Part shown: positions 7,934-15,444 of the stretch, one piece after another
How positions within the stretch are numbered: position 1 is the stretch's first letter
How the letters are laid out: every line of letters starts with the position of its first letter
From: Intrasporangiaceae bacterium
Lineage (GTDB): Bacteria; Actinomycetota; Actinomycetes; Actinomycetales; Dermatophilaceae
DNA: 25,879 nucleotides
Reading direction: 5' to 3'
Assembly: GCA_012518475.1 (NCBI GenBank)
Contig: JAAYSB010000026.1
Location: forward strand, 1 to 25,879
The notes under the pieces: model-generated
The model's database searches: none
Told to the model about the DNA's origin: nothing
Seen by the model: the letters and a program-made list of their open reading frames with translations, nothing else
Program-made: the position numbers and the translations under genes

Positions 7934-9331
7934 TCACGAGCGGGCTGAGCGCCAGTTGCCCTCGTAGGTCTTGCGGATGACGTCAGAGTAGGGCACCGGC
8001 GAGACGATGGCGCGGGCCTCGAACTGCTCGTGCGGCTCCACGCTCGCCTTGGTCGTGTTCGGGTCCTCGCCCCAGAGCACGCGCACCTCGGTGCCGTCCT
8101 CGAGGTCCGGGTCCACGGTCGCCAGGGACAGGCCGCGGCGTTCGTTGGAGCTGTAGCCGGTGAACATCGAGAAGCCGACGACCTTCCCGTCGCTGTCGAG
8201 GACCGAGTCGTAGTTCGCCGAGCCGTAGTTCGCGAGCGGCAGGTCGAAGAACTTGTAGCTCGGTCCGTCGACGTCGAAGAGCGACGCATAGATCTTCGTG
8301 AGGTCCTCAGGGTGCCAGGCGAGCGTGGCCTTGCGCCGCTGTGCAGCAGGGTCCATCTGCTCGAGCGCCTCGCGGCCGATGAAGTCGTGGTCGAACTTCA
8401 CGAGGTGCCCGTAGCCGAGCTCCCAGGGCGTGAGGTAGTAGTCCTCGATGTTGTCCGACACGAAGGAGCCGGCGAGGGTGCCGGTCGCCTCATAGCTGTC
8501 GGTGCCGAGCCACTCGCGGTAGCCGCGCTCGGCCTCACCGGTGTAGATCGCCGGAAGCGGCGAGGGGATCCAGCCCGACTCGAGCGTGTTCGACGGATAG
8601 GCGCGGGAGCCGACTGGAACGAGCCCGAACTCCTCACCCTCCGTGAGGATGAACTCACGGACCTTCTCGTAGTCGGCGTACGGTCCCCAGATCTCGAGGC
8701 CCGGCGCACCGGCCATGCCGTGCCGGAGGGTGCGGGCGCCGTGCCCGTCGATCTCGATCGTCGACATGGTGAAGAAGCGGACCTTCTCCATCTCCCCGCC
8801 GTTGAGCTTCTCGATGATCGACCAGGCGTTGGGGCCCTGGATCTGGAAGCGGTAGTACTCGCGGGAGACCGCGTGGCCGTAGGGGCGGGAGGGTGAGCGG
8901 CGGTCGACGGTGATGTCGAGGTTGTCGTAGCCGCCGGTCTCGCCGTGGTACAGCAGCCAGTTCGCCGCCGGGGCGCGGCCGACATACACATACTCCTCGT
9001 CCTCCTGGCGGAAGAGGATGCCGTCACCGATGACGTGCCCCGACTCGGTGGTCGGCACATACTGCTTGGCCTTGTTCACGTCGAAGTTCGCGACGGAGTT
9101 CACGGCGGTGCGCTCGATGAGCTTGATGGCGTCCGGGCCGCGCATGAAGACCATGTCCATGTGGTGACTCTGGTCGTAGAGAACGGCGGTCTCGCGCCAG
9201 GCGCGCTGCTCCTTGATCCAGTTCTGGAAGTCGGCGGGCACGACGGGATAGATGTAGGAGCCGATCTGGGAGTTGCGGAGCAGGTCGACAGCGTTCGTCT
9301 CGTTGAGGAGCTCTTGCAGGTTGGTGGCCAT
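7934..9331 (-). CDS. ligM: THF-dependent aromatic O-demethylase, LigM/DesA family
   Basis: Methyltransferase of 465 aa with the glycine-cleavage T-protein fold. It moves the methyl of a methoxy-aromatic acid to tetrahydrofolate. The whole length matches my recollection of Sphingobium SYK-6 LigM (vanillate/3-O-methylgallate demethylase, 471 aa). Matching segments include LLRNSQIGSYIYPVV, VGRAPAANWLLYH, LRHGMAGAPGLEIWGPY, VGSRAYPSNTLESGW and SPVPY. Y245 and R119 fall where LigM has its reported catalytic tyrosine and an active-site arginine. The ATG at 9331 is chosen by that alignment; an ATG at 9352, in an ATGA overlap with the metF stop, would add seven residues. Coupled to metF, which recycles the methyl-THF formed. 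Confidence 0.9.
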   Translation of the reverse strand: MATNLQELLNETNAVDLLRNSQIGSYIYPVVPADFQNWIKEQRAWRETAVLYDQSHHMDMVFMRGPDAIKLIERTAVNSVANFDVNKAKQYVPTTESGHVIGDGILFRQEDEEYVYVGRAPAANWLLYHGETGGYDNLDITVDRRSPSRPYGHAVSREYYRFQIQGPNAWSIIEKLNGGEMEKVRFFTMSTIEIDGHGARTLRHGMAGAPGLEIWGPYADYEKVREFILTEGEEFGLVPVGSRAYPSNTLESGWIPSPLPAIYTGEAERGYREWLGTDSYEATGTLAGSFVSDNIEDYYLTPWELGYGHLVKFDHDFIGREALEQMDPAAQRRKATLAWHPEDLTKIYASLFDVDGPSYKFFDLPLANYGSANYDSVLDSDGKVVGFSMFTGYSSNERRGLSLATVDPDLEDGTEVRVLWGEDPNTTKASVEPHEQFEARAIVSPVPYSDVIRKTYEGNWRSARS

Positions 9332-9348
9332 GGTGCGGGGTGAACCTT

Positions 9349-10248
9349 TCATCTGTTGGTTGCGGTCGACCGGCTCGACCGCTCGGAGGTGGCAGCGAAG
9401 TCCATCGCCCAACGGGAGGTCGGGACGAGGCCGCCGAAGGTGTAGAAGTGCAGGCCGACCGCACCCGCTGAGGGCAGGTCGGACAGGTCTGCGGCGAGGT
9501 CGGAGACGAATCGGTCCGGACCGGCGGTCCCCATGAGGTTGGTGAGCGAGAAGCCGTACTTGCGGATGATGAGCGTGTTCGTCCCGATGCCGAATCTGCG
9601 GGCGAACCCGAGAAGGCGCTTGGCGTTGACCGGGCCGGGCGTGCCGACGCGGATGGGCGCGGTGATGCCGCGCTCGCGGACCTCGCGGATCCAGGAGCGG
9701 ACCGCCTCGTGGTCGAAGCTGAACTGGGTGATGATCGTGGCCTCGAGGCCCTGCTCGTCGAGGGCGGCGACCTTGTCCGTGAGGTGGCGCCAGAGCACCT
9801 CGGACGGGATGTCGGGGTGCCCGTCCGGGTAGCCGGCGATGGAGACTCCGCGGACGCCGTGGCTGGTGAGGAGTCCGGACCGGATGACGCTGAGCGAGTC
9901 GGTGAACGGGCCTGCCGCGGTGGCGGGGTCGCCGCCGATCGTGCAGACCTGCTCGCTCGCTCCGGCCTCGGCGAGGCGGTCGAGCAGCTCGCTCAGCTCG
10001 GCCTCGGAGGTCAGTCGGCGGGCGGCGAGGTGAGGAACCGGGACGAGCCCGACCTCGCGAACGGCTCGGGCCGCGGCCACGCGCATCGGGTGGTCCTCGT
10101 TCCCGAGGAAGGTGATGTTGACGCGGGTTCCGGGCGGGACGAGCTGGGCGGTCTCGGCCAGGCTCGACACGTCCTTGGCGGTCATCTCGAGGGAGAACCC
10201 CTCGAGCAGACCGCCGTCCGTGAGCGCCTGGCGTGACGAATGCTCCAC
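9349..10248 (-). CDS. metF: Methylenetetrahydrofolate reductase, MetF family
   Basis: Flavoprotein of 299 aa with a TIM-barrel MTHFR fold. Here it probably runs in the oxidative direction, converting the 5-methyl-THF made by LigM to methylene-THF. Family segments are visible in order: SLEMTAKD at the N-terminus in place of the SFEFFPP strand, PVPHLA, TIGGDPA, SIAGYPDGHPD, ATIITQFSFD, and PIRVGTPGP. The sequence is diverged from housekeeping MetF and fits a catabolic paralogue, as in the metF-ligM operon of SYK-6. The GTG start at 10248 is set by AAAGGAG 6 nt upstream; an upstream in-frame GTG at 10287 falls inside the operator and is rejected. First gene of the operon. Confidence 0.85.
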   Translation of the reverse strand: MEHSSRQALTDGGLLEGFSLEMTAKDVSSLAETAQLVPPGTRVNITFLGNEDHPMRVAAARAVREVGLVPVPHLAARRLTSEAELSELLDRLAEAGASEQVCTIGGDPATAAGPFTDSLSVIRSGLLTSHGVRGVSIAGYPDGHPDIPSEVLWRHLTDKVAALDEQGLEATIITQFSFDHEAVRSWIREVRERGITAPIRVGTPGPVNAKRLLGFARRFGIGTNTLIIRKYGFSLTNLMGTAGPDRFVSDLAADLSDLPSAGAVGLHFYTFGGLVPTSRWAMDFAATSERSSRSTATNR

Positions 10249-10286
10249 AACGAGCTCCTTTGCCGGTGTGTCGAGTCTCCTCGCCA

Positions 10287-10310
10287 CAATACCTATCGCG
10301 ATAGGTATTG
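10287..10310. promoter_or_regulatory. Perfect VanR-like operator before metF
   Basis: A 24-bp perfect palindrome with half-site CAATACCTATCG and its exact mirror CGATAGGTATTG. It contains the same AATACCTAT...ATAGGTATT pattern as the vanA site and the right half of the C. glutamicum VanR site. A -10-like TATTGT (10286-10291, minus) overlaps its proximal end, 37 nt before the GTG, mirroring the vanA promoter. Confidence 0.75.
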
Positions 10311-10344
10311 ACTAGGGGTCCGTCCTGCCCGCCTGCGCCGTGTC

Positions 10345-10384
10345 CCCGTGCCACAACCTGGCAATTACCAGGTTGTGGCACGGG
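10345..10384. promoter_or_regulatory. 40-bp near-perfect palindrome before metF (copy 2)
   Basis: Half-site CACAACCTGGCAA (10352-10364) faces TTACCAGGTTGTG (10365-10377). With outer arms CCCGTGC/GCACGGG the palindrome spans 40 bp with one mismatched pair. It agrees with copy 1 at 5944-5983 in all but two of the 38 inner bases. It lies 97 nt before the metF GTG and 36 nt past the iclR stop. It could be misread as an iclR terminator, but no T-run follows and copy 1 follows no gene end. Confidence 0.7.
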
Positions 10385-10420
10385 TGCCGGCGATCCCGGG
10401 GGCAACGGGGACCCGGGGCT

Positions 10421-11224
10421 TCAGGCGCGGCCGAGGCCGCCGGCCCGCCCGCCGAGCTCGATCGAGATCCCGCGGGCCGCGTGCATGAGCGGGTCGCGCA
10501 GCCGGCGGACGGTGTCGCGTCGGGCGGCTGCCAGGACGATACCGAGGACAGCGTGCACCGGCCCGGCGGCACCGATCCGCACCGGCGCCGCGATGGCGAC
10601 GGTCTCCTCGTTGAGCTGCCGGTCGCTCACGGTGTGGTGCTCGCGGCGGATCCGGGCCAGCTCGCGGCGCAGGTCCGCGGGATCGGTGCGAGTGAAGGGC
10701 GTCGAGGGGTGGAGCGGCTCGGAGAGCACGGCCTCCTGGATGTCGGAGGGGGCGAAGGCGAGCAGCACGCGTCCCATGCCCGTCGCGGCCAGGGGGAAAC
10801 GGGCCGCGACCCGGGTGAGCAGGTCGACCGAGTGGTGTCCGGCGAGCCGTTCGACGAAAACGAGCTCGGTGCCCTCGCGGACTGCGAGCTGGACGTTCTC
10901 GTGGGTGCCTTCATAGAGGTCCTGCATGAACGGCAGGGCCACCTCGCGGAGCAGCTGTGCGCGCGGTGACGAGGTTCCCAGCTCCCAGAGCCGCAGGCCG
11001 ATGTGCCAGTTCCCGTCGGAGGTCCGCTCGAGGGCGCCCCAGGAGGCCAGCTCGGCGACGATCCGGTGCGCCGTCGACAGCGGCAGCCCCGCCCGGCGTG
11101 AGATCTGGGTCAGGCTCTGGCCGGGCCGGTCGCGGCCGAAGGTCCCGAGGACGGCGAGCACCTTGCCGGCAGCGGTCAGCTGCTCAGTGTTCGCCCCCTG
11201 CTCGGGGTGGACTGCCGGCGTCAT
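10421..11224 (-). CDS. IclR-family transcriptional regulator
   Basis: Regulator of 267 aa. A winged HTH spans about residues 12-75 (LTQISRRAGLPLSTAHRIVAEL is the recognition region). It is followed by the IclR effector domain, with LPFMQDLYEGTHENVQLAV, TGMGRVLLAFAP and IAAPVRIGAAGPVHAVLGI. Such proteins often activate aromatic-catabolic operons in response to their substrate. It stands between the metF operon (same strand, 172 nt downstream) and a divergent gamma-glutamyltransferase gene. Either could be its target, and it is a candidate binder of the CACAACCTGGCAATT palindromes, since the core TGGCAATTGCCA resembles IclR-type sites. No clear ribosome binding site precedes the ATG at 11224. 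Confidence 0.85.
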   Translation of the reverse strand: MTPAVHPEQGANTEQLTAAGKVLAVLGTFGRDRPGQSLTQISRRAGLPLSTAHRIVAELASWGALERTSDGNWHIGLRLWELGTSSPRAQLLREVALPFMQDLYEGTHENVQLAVREGTELVFVERLAGHHSVDLLTRVAARFPLAATGMGRVLLAFAPSDIQEAVLSEPLHPSTPFTRTDPADLRRELARIRREHHTVSDRQLNEETVAIAAPVRIGAAGPVHAVLGIVLAAARRDTVRRLRDPLMHAARGISIELGGRAGGLGRA

Positions 11225-11360
11225 GGGAGACAGTCTCGCAGCAGCACGGGCCGCGAGATGGCGGAGATGACGGACTGGATCAGCGCGCACCTTTCCTCCC
11301 TGTGATCCCGGATCCCGGGCCAGCGCGTCACGTCTGCACCCTCTGCGCGAGAATCCGAGT

Positions 11361-12884
11361 ATGCGAAGCGTCGCGGTTGCAGCCACCGGCCCCGTCGCTG
11401 TCGACGCTGCCCTCGGTGCCGTCCGCGCGGGGGGCAACGCGGTCGACGCGGCCCTGGCCGCCATGGTCGTCGCGATGACGACCGAGCCGGGGATCGTCTC
11501 GCCGATGGGCGGTGCCTATGTGACGATCTGGCCCGCCGGTGGCGAGCCCGAGGTCATCGACGGCAACGTCGAGATGCCCGGACGGGGCCTCGGCAAGGAC
11601 CGGTTCGGCGGTGGGCTGTTCGAGTTCGCCCTCACCTACGGCGGTGGGATCACGGTGTATGCGGGGCCCGGCTCGGTCGCGACGCCCGGAGCCTGGGCGG
11701 CGATGGGTCTGGCGCACGAGCGGCACGGGACGGGGGAGTGGTCCCGGGTCCTCCACGACGCGATCAAGGCGGCGCGCGACGGCTTCCACGTCGGTTCCGC
11801 AGCGGCGTCCTATCTCCTGCTGACCCTCGACAACATCTTCGGCTGGGACGCCCAGACCGCGGCGGCGCTCACCGGGCCGGGCGGCAAGCTCCTCAAGGCC
11901 GGGGACCGGCTCCGGTCGCCGGACCTCGCCGACACCCTCGAGCTCATCGCCGAGAAGGGCTGGCGCGAGGTCTATACCGGAGAGCTCGGCCGTGCGCTCG
12001 CCGCCGACCAGGCGGCACGCGGCGGGCTCATCACCGCGGAGGACCTCGCGTCCTATGAGGCCAAGGTGCGAACCCCGCTGCGACTCACCGCCGGCGACTG
12101 GGACATCGCGACGAACCCGCCCCCGAGCGTCGGCGGCCCGATGCTCGCCGTCATGCTCGGCCAGCTCGTCGCTCGCGGCGGCACCGACTGGCGCGACGTC
12201 ATCAAGGTCCAGGAGCACGTCCTCACCTATCGCACCGACGTCCACGACTTCTCGGCGGACCTCGAGGACGACGGCTACCGGATGCTCGAGGAGGTCCGGC
12301 TGAAGGGTCTCGCCGGCCTGACGACGTCGAGCTCGACCGCGCACGTGTCGGCGGTCGACAGCGACGGGACGGCCTGCGCCATCACCGCCTCGAGCGGCTA
12401 CGGCTCCGGCGCGACGATCCCCGGCACCGGCCTTATGCTCAACAACTGCCTCGGCGAGCCCGAGCTCAACCGCCTCGGCCTGCACGCGCTCGCGCCCGGC
12501 ACCCGACTCGCCTCGAACATGGCTCCCTCCGCAGGTCGCACCCCCGACGGCCGGGTCATGGCCATCGGCACCCCCGGTGCTGACCGGATCACGACGGCTC
12601 TCATGCAGGTCCTCGCCCGCCACTGCCTCATGGGCGTCGACATCGGCGAGGCCATCGGCCGCTCCCGCGCGCACGTCCGCGTCGTCCGCGGCGAGGCGAC
12701 CCGGGTCGACTACGAGAAGGACCCCGAGATCGCCGCAGCGATCGAAAAGCTCGGTATGCCTGCGCTCGAGCACGACAACCACGCGATGTACTTCGGCGGC
12801 GTCGGAGCGGCGGTCCGCTCCGCCTCCGGCGTTCTCTCCGCTGCCGGCGATCCGCGCCGGGAGGCGGCGACCGGGGTGGCGTGA
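11361..12884 (+). CDS. Gamma-glutamyltransferase family hydrolase
   Basis: Ntn-hydrolase of 507 aa related to GGT, normally a self-cleaving precursor. Family landmarks: LRAGGNAVDA-like VRAGGNAVDAALAA (21-34), SPMGGAYV, VATPGAWAAM, the cleavage/nucleophile region SSSTAHVSAVD with Thr326 matching the catalytic Thr391 of E. coli GGT, and PGTGLMLNNCLGE. No signal peptide is seen, so unlike classical periplasmic GGT it should be cytosolic. Some actinobacterial relatives act on acylated or other gamma-glutamyl compounds; the substrate here is unknown. Divergent from iclR across 136 nt, which suggests control by that regulator. The ATG is close behind a purine-poor leader without a clear ribosome binding site. 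Confidence 0.85.
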   Translation: MRSVAVAATGPVAVDAALGAVRAGGNAVDAALAAMVVAMTTEPGIVSPMGGAYVTIWPAGGEPEVIDGNVEMPGRGLGKDRFGGGLFEFALTYGGGITVYAGPGSVATPGAWAAMGLAHERHGTGEWSRVLHDAIKAARDGFHVGSAAASYLLLTLDNIFGWDAQTAAALTGPGGKLLKAGDRLRSPDLADTLELIAEKGWREVYTGELGRALAADQAARGGLITAEDLASYEAKVRTPLRLTAGDWDIATNPPPSVGGPMLAVMLGQLVARGGTDWRDVIKVQEHVLTYRTDVHDFSADLEDDGYRMLEEVRLKGLAGLTTSSSTAHVSAVDSDGTACAITASSGYGSGATIPGTGLMLNNCLGEPELNRLGLHALAPGTRLASNMAPSAGRTPDGRVMAIGTPGADRITTALMQVLARHCLMGVDIGEAIGRSRAHVRVVRGEATRVDYEKDPEIAAAIEKLGMPALEHDNHAMYFGGVGAAVRSASGVLSAAGDPRREAATGVA

Positions 12885-12907
12885 CCGGCGCATACCCCAT
12901 CCGCACC

Positions 12908-12913
12908 TAGGGT
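12908..12913 (+). promoter_or_regulatory. -10 hexamer of a leaderless promoter (MATE gene)
   Basis: TAGGGT followed by 6 nt and then the GTG start. The TANNNT form and spacing fit actinobacterial leaderless promoters. The word CGCATACCCC (12889-12898) lies just upstream, in the 35-nt gap after the GGT gene. Confidence 0.5.
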
Positions 12914-12919
12914 GGCGAT

Positions 12920-14332
12920 GTGAGCCGATCGGGTATGCCTCGCGCGCCTTTCCGACGCGACCGCACCCCCGCGGAACGCGAACGGGAGCGGGCGGAGAGC
13001 CGCGAGGTCCTGCGGCTGGCTCTCCCGGCGTTCCTCGCCCTGGTGGCCGAGCCGCTCTTCCTGCTGGCGGACTCGGCGATCATCGGGCACCTCGGCACCC
13101 CACACCTCGCCGGTCTCGGTGTCGCGTCGGCGATCCTGCTCACCGCGGTCAACATCTTCGTCTTCCTCGCCTACGGGACGACCGCGACGGTGGCACGCCA
13201 TCTCGGGGCGGGCTCGCGCGACAAGGCCGTTGCGGCCGGCATCGACGGCGCGTGGCTGGCCATCATCCTCGGGGCGGTCACGGCTGGCGCGATCGCTCTG
13301 CTCGCGGAGCCGATCTGTCGCGCCTTCGGTGCCTCGCCGGAGGCGATCGGGCATGCGGTGACGTATCTGCGGGTGTCGGCGATCGGCATACCGTTCATGC
13401 TCGTCGTCCTCGCCGTGACCGGGGTGCTGCGCGGGCTCCAGGACACGAAGACGCCGCTCGTGGCCAGCGTGCTGGGGTTCGGGCTCAACATCGTGCTCAA
13501 CGTGTGGTTCGTCTATGGGCTGCACTGGGGGATCGCGGGGGCGGCGTGGGGCACCGTCATCGCGCAGTTCCTCATGGCCGTCGGGCACATCTGGGTGCTG
13601 CTGCGGGAGGCGCGGGCACTCAAGGCGCCGCTGCGGGCCCATCCGGGGCGCGTGCTCAAGGCCGCCCGCGACGGGGTGCCGCTGCTCATCCGCACCCTGG
13701 CGCTGCGGGCCATCCTCGTCGTGACGATGTGGGTCGCCGCCTCGCTCGGAGACGTGCCGCTCGCCTCGCACCAGATCGCGGCGACGATCTGGAGCTTCCT
13801 CGTCTTCGCGCTCGACGCGATCGCCATCGCCGCGCAGGCGCTGACCGGCAAGTCGCTCGGCGCGGGGGACGTCGAGGGCGCTCGGCGCGCGACGCGGCTG
13901 ATGATCCGGTGGGGGCTCTGGTGCGGCGTCCTCGCCGGGATCCTGCTCCTGCTCGTCATGCGGTGGCTGCCGCTGCTCTTCACCTCCGACCCCGAGGTGC
14001 AGCGCGTGCTCGCGTCGGCGCTGCTCGTCGTCGCGCTGTCCCAGCCGTTGTCCGGCTATGTCTTCGTCATCGACGGGGTCCTCATCGGTGCCGGCGACAC
14101 CCGCTGGCTGGCCAAGGCGATGGTCGTCAACCTCATCCTCTATCTCCCGCTCGTGCTCGGGGTCTGGGCGCTCGGGCCGTGGCTGCTCTCCTCCGAGCCG
14201 CCGGTCCGGGGCATGCAGCACGCGATGTTCTGGCTCTGGGTCGCGTTCACCGGCTTCATGGCGATCCGTGCGGCCATCCTCGGGATGCGGGTCGCCACCG
14301 ACCGGTGGATGGTGACCGGCGCGCCGCGCTGA
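12920..14332 (+). CDS. MATE-family efflux transporter, DinF-like
   Basis: Cation-coupled multidrug exporter of 470 aa with twelve predicted membrane segments in two homologous halves. A charged cytosolic N-terminus of about 33 residues comes first. Family segments include LALPAFLALVAEPLFLLADSA, VTGVLRGLQDTKTPL, GLNIVLNVWFVYG, and in the second half ASHQIAATIWSFLVFALDAIAIAAQALTGK. Length and motifs fit the DNA-damage-inducible F (DinF) branch. The GTG at 12920 is chosen because of the leaderless -10; an ATG at 12935 would shorten it by five residues. It follows the GGT gene by 35 nt but has its own promoter. Substrate unknown. Confidence 0.9.
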   Translation: MSRSGMPRAPFRRDRTPAERERERAESREVLRLALPAFLALVAEPLFLLADSAIIGHLGTPHLAGLGVASAILLTAVNIFVFLAYGTTATVARHLGAGSRDKAVAAGIDGAWLAIILGAVTAGAIALLAEPICRAFGASPEAIGHAVTYLRVSAIGIPFMLVVLAVTGVLRGLQDTKTPLVASVLGFGLNIVLNVWFVYGLHWGIAGAAWGTVIAQFLMAVGHIWVLLREARALKAPLRAHPGRVLKAARDGVPLLIRTLALRAILVVTMWVAASLGDVPLASHQIAATIWSFLVFALDAIAIAAQALTGKSLGAGDVEGARRATRLMIRWGLWCGVLAGILLLLVMRWLPLLFTSDPEVQRVLASALLVVALSQPLSGYVFVIDGVLIGAGDTRWLAKAMVVNLILYLPLVLGVWALGPWLLSSEPPVRGMQHAMFWLWVAFTGFMAIRAAILGMRVATDRWMVTGAPR

Positions 14333-14343
14333 GAGCTTCCCCT

Positions 14344-14470
14344 GGGTGTGTGCGCAACTGAACAGGTTTCCCCGCAGAGTCAGGTCCTATAACGCCTCAT
14401 CCTGCGGAAAGACCTGTCCGGTTCGGCCGCCGCTCCCAGCGGGCAGCGGGCGACACCCAAGGTTGCGCAC
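14344..14470. other. Intergenic region with nested inverted repeats
   Basis: The 146-155 nt between the MATE gene and the next gene hold an outer inverted repeat GTGCGCAAC (14350-14358)/GTTGCGCAC (14462-14470) and an inner imperfect 16-nt pair (14362-14377 with 14402-14417, 13 matches). An AT-rich CCTATAAC (14386-14393) lies between the inner arms and could be a -10. It may be a structured leader, a small RNA or overlapping terminator and promoter; sequence alone does not decide. Confidence 0.3.
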
Positions 14471-14487
14471 GTGTCACGGTGGCAGGC

Positions 14488-15075
14488 ATGGCTAACCAGT
14501 TCGGACTAGTGAAGATCGACGGCGCGAGCATCGCCGACCTGGCCGCGATCGGCCTGTACCCGACGGACCTGCGGGCGACCGGTGCGGAGGTGCTGGCGAA
14601 CCCGGACCCCGCTGCTCTCGAGGTCGCCGGTGGCGTCCTCATCGCCTCGGGCGTGACGGACATGGCCTCCGAGAGCGAGTCCGGCGCGATCGCTCTCGGC
14701 ACCCGGGTCGTCACCTGCGGTGTGGCCAGCTGGGACAAGACGGCGATGGTGTCGGTCTATGACCGCGACGGTGTCGTGCGTCATGTCGTCGACACCCTCG
14801 AGGAGCGCACCTTCGACGTCGGTGAGCCACTGGCCGAGGAGGAGGGCGTCGGCCGGCTCACCGAGGACTCGGCACTGCAGCTCTTCGCCGACCTCACCGG
14901 TGTCACCCTCCAGGACATCCGCGATGGCGAGTTCGTGCCGCTCAGGCCCGCCCAGGAGCACGACGAGGTCGAGGAACGGTCCTTCTTCCGGCGCCTGTTC
15001 GGGCTCTACAGCAACGAGCAGGGGTATGCGGACAAGGCCGGTCCTCCCGTGCTCGACCCTCCCCGCGACAGCTGA
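14488..15075 (+). CDS. Hypothetical protein, unrecognised
   Basis: A protein of 195 aa that I do not recognise. It is acidic and soluble, with no signal peptide or membrane segment. The first 150 residues read as an alpha/beta domain (LVKIDGASIADLAAIGLYP, VVTCGVASWDKTAMVSVYD), and the C-terminus is strongly charged (EHDEVEERSFFRRLF). Third-position GC and codon use match the neighbours, so it is a real gene. A GTG three codons upstream (14479) is an alternative start; no ribosome binding site supports either strongly. The word GGGGTATGCG occurs inside it at 15021-15030. Convergent with the DUF2277 gene. Confidence 0.75.
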   Translation: MANQFGLVKIDGASIADLAAIGLYPTDLRATGAEVLANPDPAALEVAGGVLIASGVTDMASESESGAIALGTRVVTCGVASWDKTAMVSVYDRDGVVRHVVDTLEERTFDVGEPLAEEEGVGRLTEDSALQLFADLTGVTLQDIRDGEFVPLRPAQEHDEVEERSFFRRLFGLYSNEQGYADKAGPPVLDPPRDS

Positions 15076-15088
15076 GCGGGCTGTTTGG

Positions 15089-15126
15089 TAGCAGTGGCGG
15101 CCGGGGGTGTCGCCGGTCGGCTGCTA
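15089..15126. terminator. Weak hairpin region between convergent genes
   Basis: TAGCAG (15089-15094) faces CTGCTA (15121-15126), enclosing GC-rich sequence. The word AGTGGCGGCCGGGG occurs just inside and again about 40 nt later (near 15137) as a direct repeat. A bidirectional terminator for the two convergent genes is possible but there is no clear T-run. Confidence 0.25.
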
Positions 15127-15151
15127 TGTGGAAGAAGTGGCGGCCGGGGAG

Positions 15152-15421
15152 TCAGGAGGCGTAGCGCTTCTGGGCCCGCGCCCTGGCCTTGGCCGCCTCG
15201 ACCTCACGGTTCTTCGGCGGGGCCGAGGTCTCGAGCGCGTCCAGGAGCTCGGCGGTCGCGGCAGCCACAGCAGCGACGGCCCGGTCGAAGGCCTCGGCGT
15301 TGACCGTCGACGGCTTCGTGGTCCCGGCGACCTTGCGGACGTACTGCAGGGCCGCGGCCTGGACCTCCTCCGAGGTGGCCGGTGGCTCGAAGTTGTTCAG
15401 CGGACGGATGTTGCGGCACAT
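15152..15421 (-). CDS. DUF2277 family protein
   Basis: Small soluble protein of 89 aa that matches DUF2277 along its whole length: it opens with MCRNIRPLNNFEPPAT, continues with AALQYVRKVAGTTKPS and a helical NAEAFDRAVAAVAAAT, and ends with the lysine/arginine-rich REVEAAKARARAQKR. The family is widespread in bacteria and has no established function. The ATG at 15421 stands 6 nt after a TATGGT -10, so the message is probably leaderless. Its promoter overlaps that of the divergent molybdoenzyme gene. Confidence 0.9.
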   Translation of the reverse strand: MCRNIRPLNNFEPPATSEEVQAAALQYVRKVAGTTKPSTVNAEAFDRAVAAVAAATAELLDALETSAPPKNREVEAAKARARAQKRYAS

Positions 15422-15427
15422 GCGATC

Positions 15428-15437
15428 ACCATAGGCT
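15428..15437. promoter_or_regulatory. Overlapping divergent leaderless promoters
   Basis: On the minus strand TATGGT (15428-15433) is 6 nt from the DUF2277 ATG. On the plus strand TAGGCT (15432-15437) is 7 nt from the molybdoenzyme ATG at 15445. The two hexamers share two base pairs, and only 23 nt separate the two start codons, so neither gene has a leader and both cannot be opened at once. Confidence 0.55.
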
Positions 15438-15444
15438 CGTGACC

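Noticed and set aside
8030..8896. Long open frames opposite ligM and other genes
   Set aside because: Antisense shadows of strongly biased coding sequence, typical of 70% GC DNA; their translations match no family.
10345..10384. Reading the palindrome as the iclR terminator
   Set aside because: No T-run follows, and an almost identical copy lies in the divergent vanA-padR promoter where no gene ends.
9352..10405. An open frame continuous with ligM, which would add about 350 residues in front of it
   Set aside because: It lies in another phase over metF, is arginine/proline-rich and unlike any family; the LigM match begins at 9331.
11225..11464. Longer IclR protein starting upstream of 11224
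   Set aside because: It would overlap the divergent GGT gene and its promoter, and the extra residues are low-complexity Ala/Arg.
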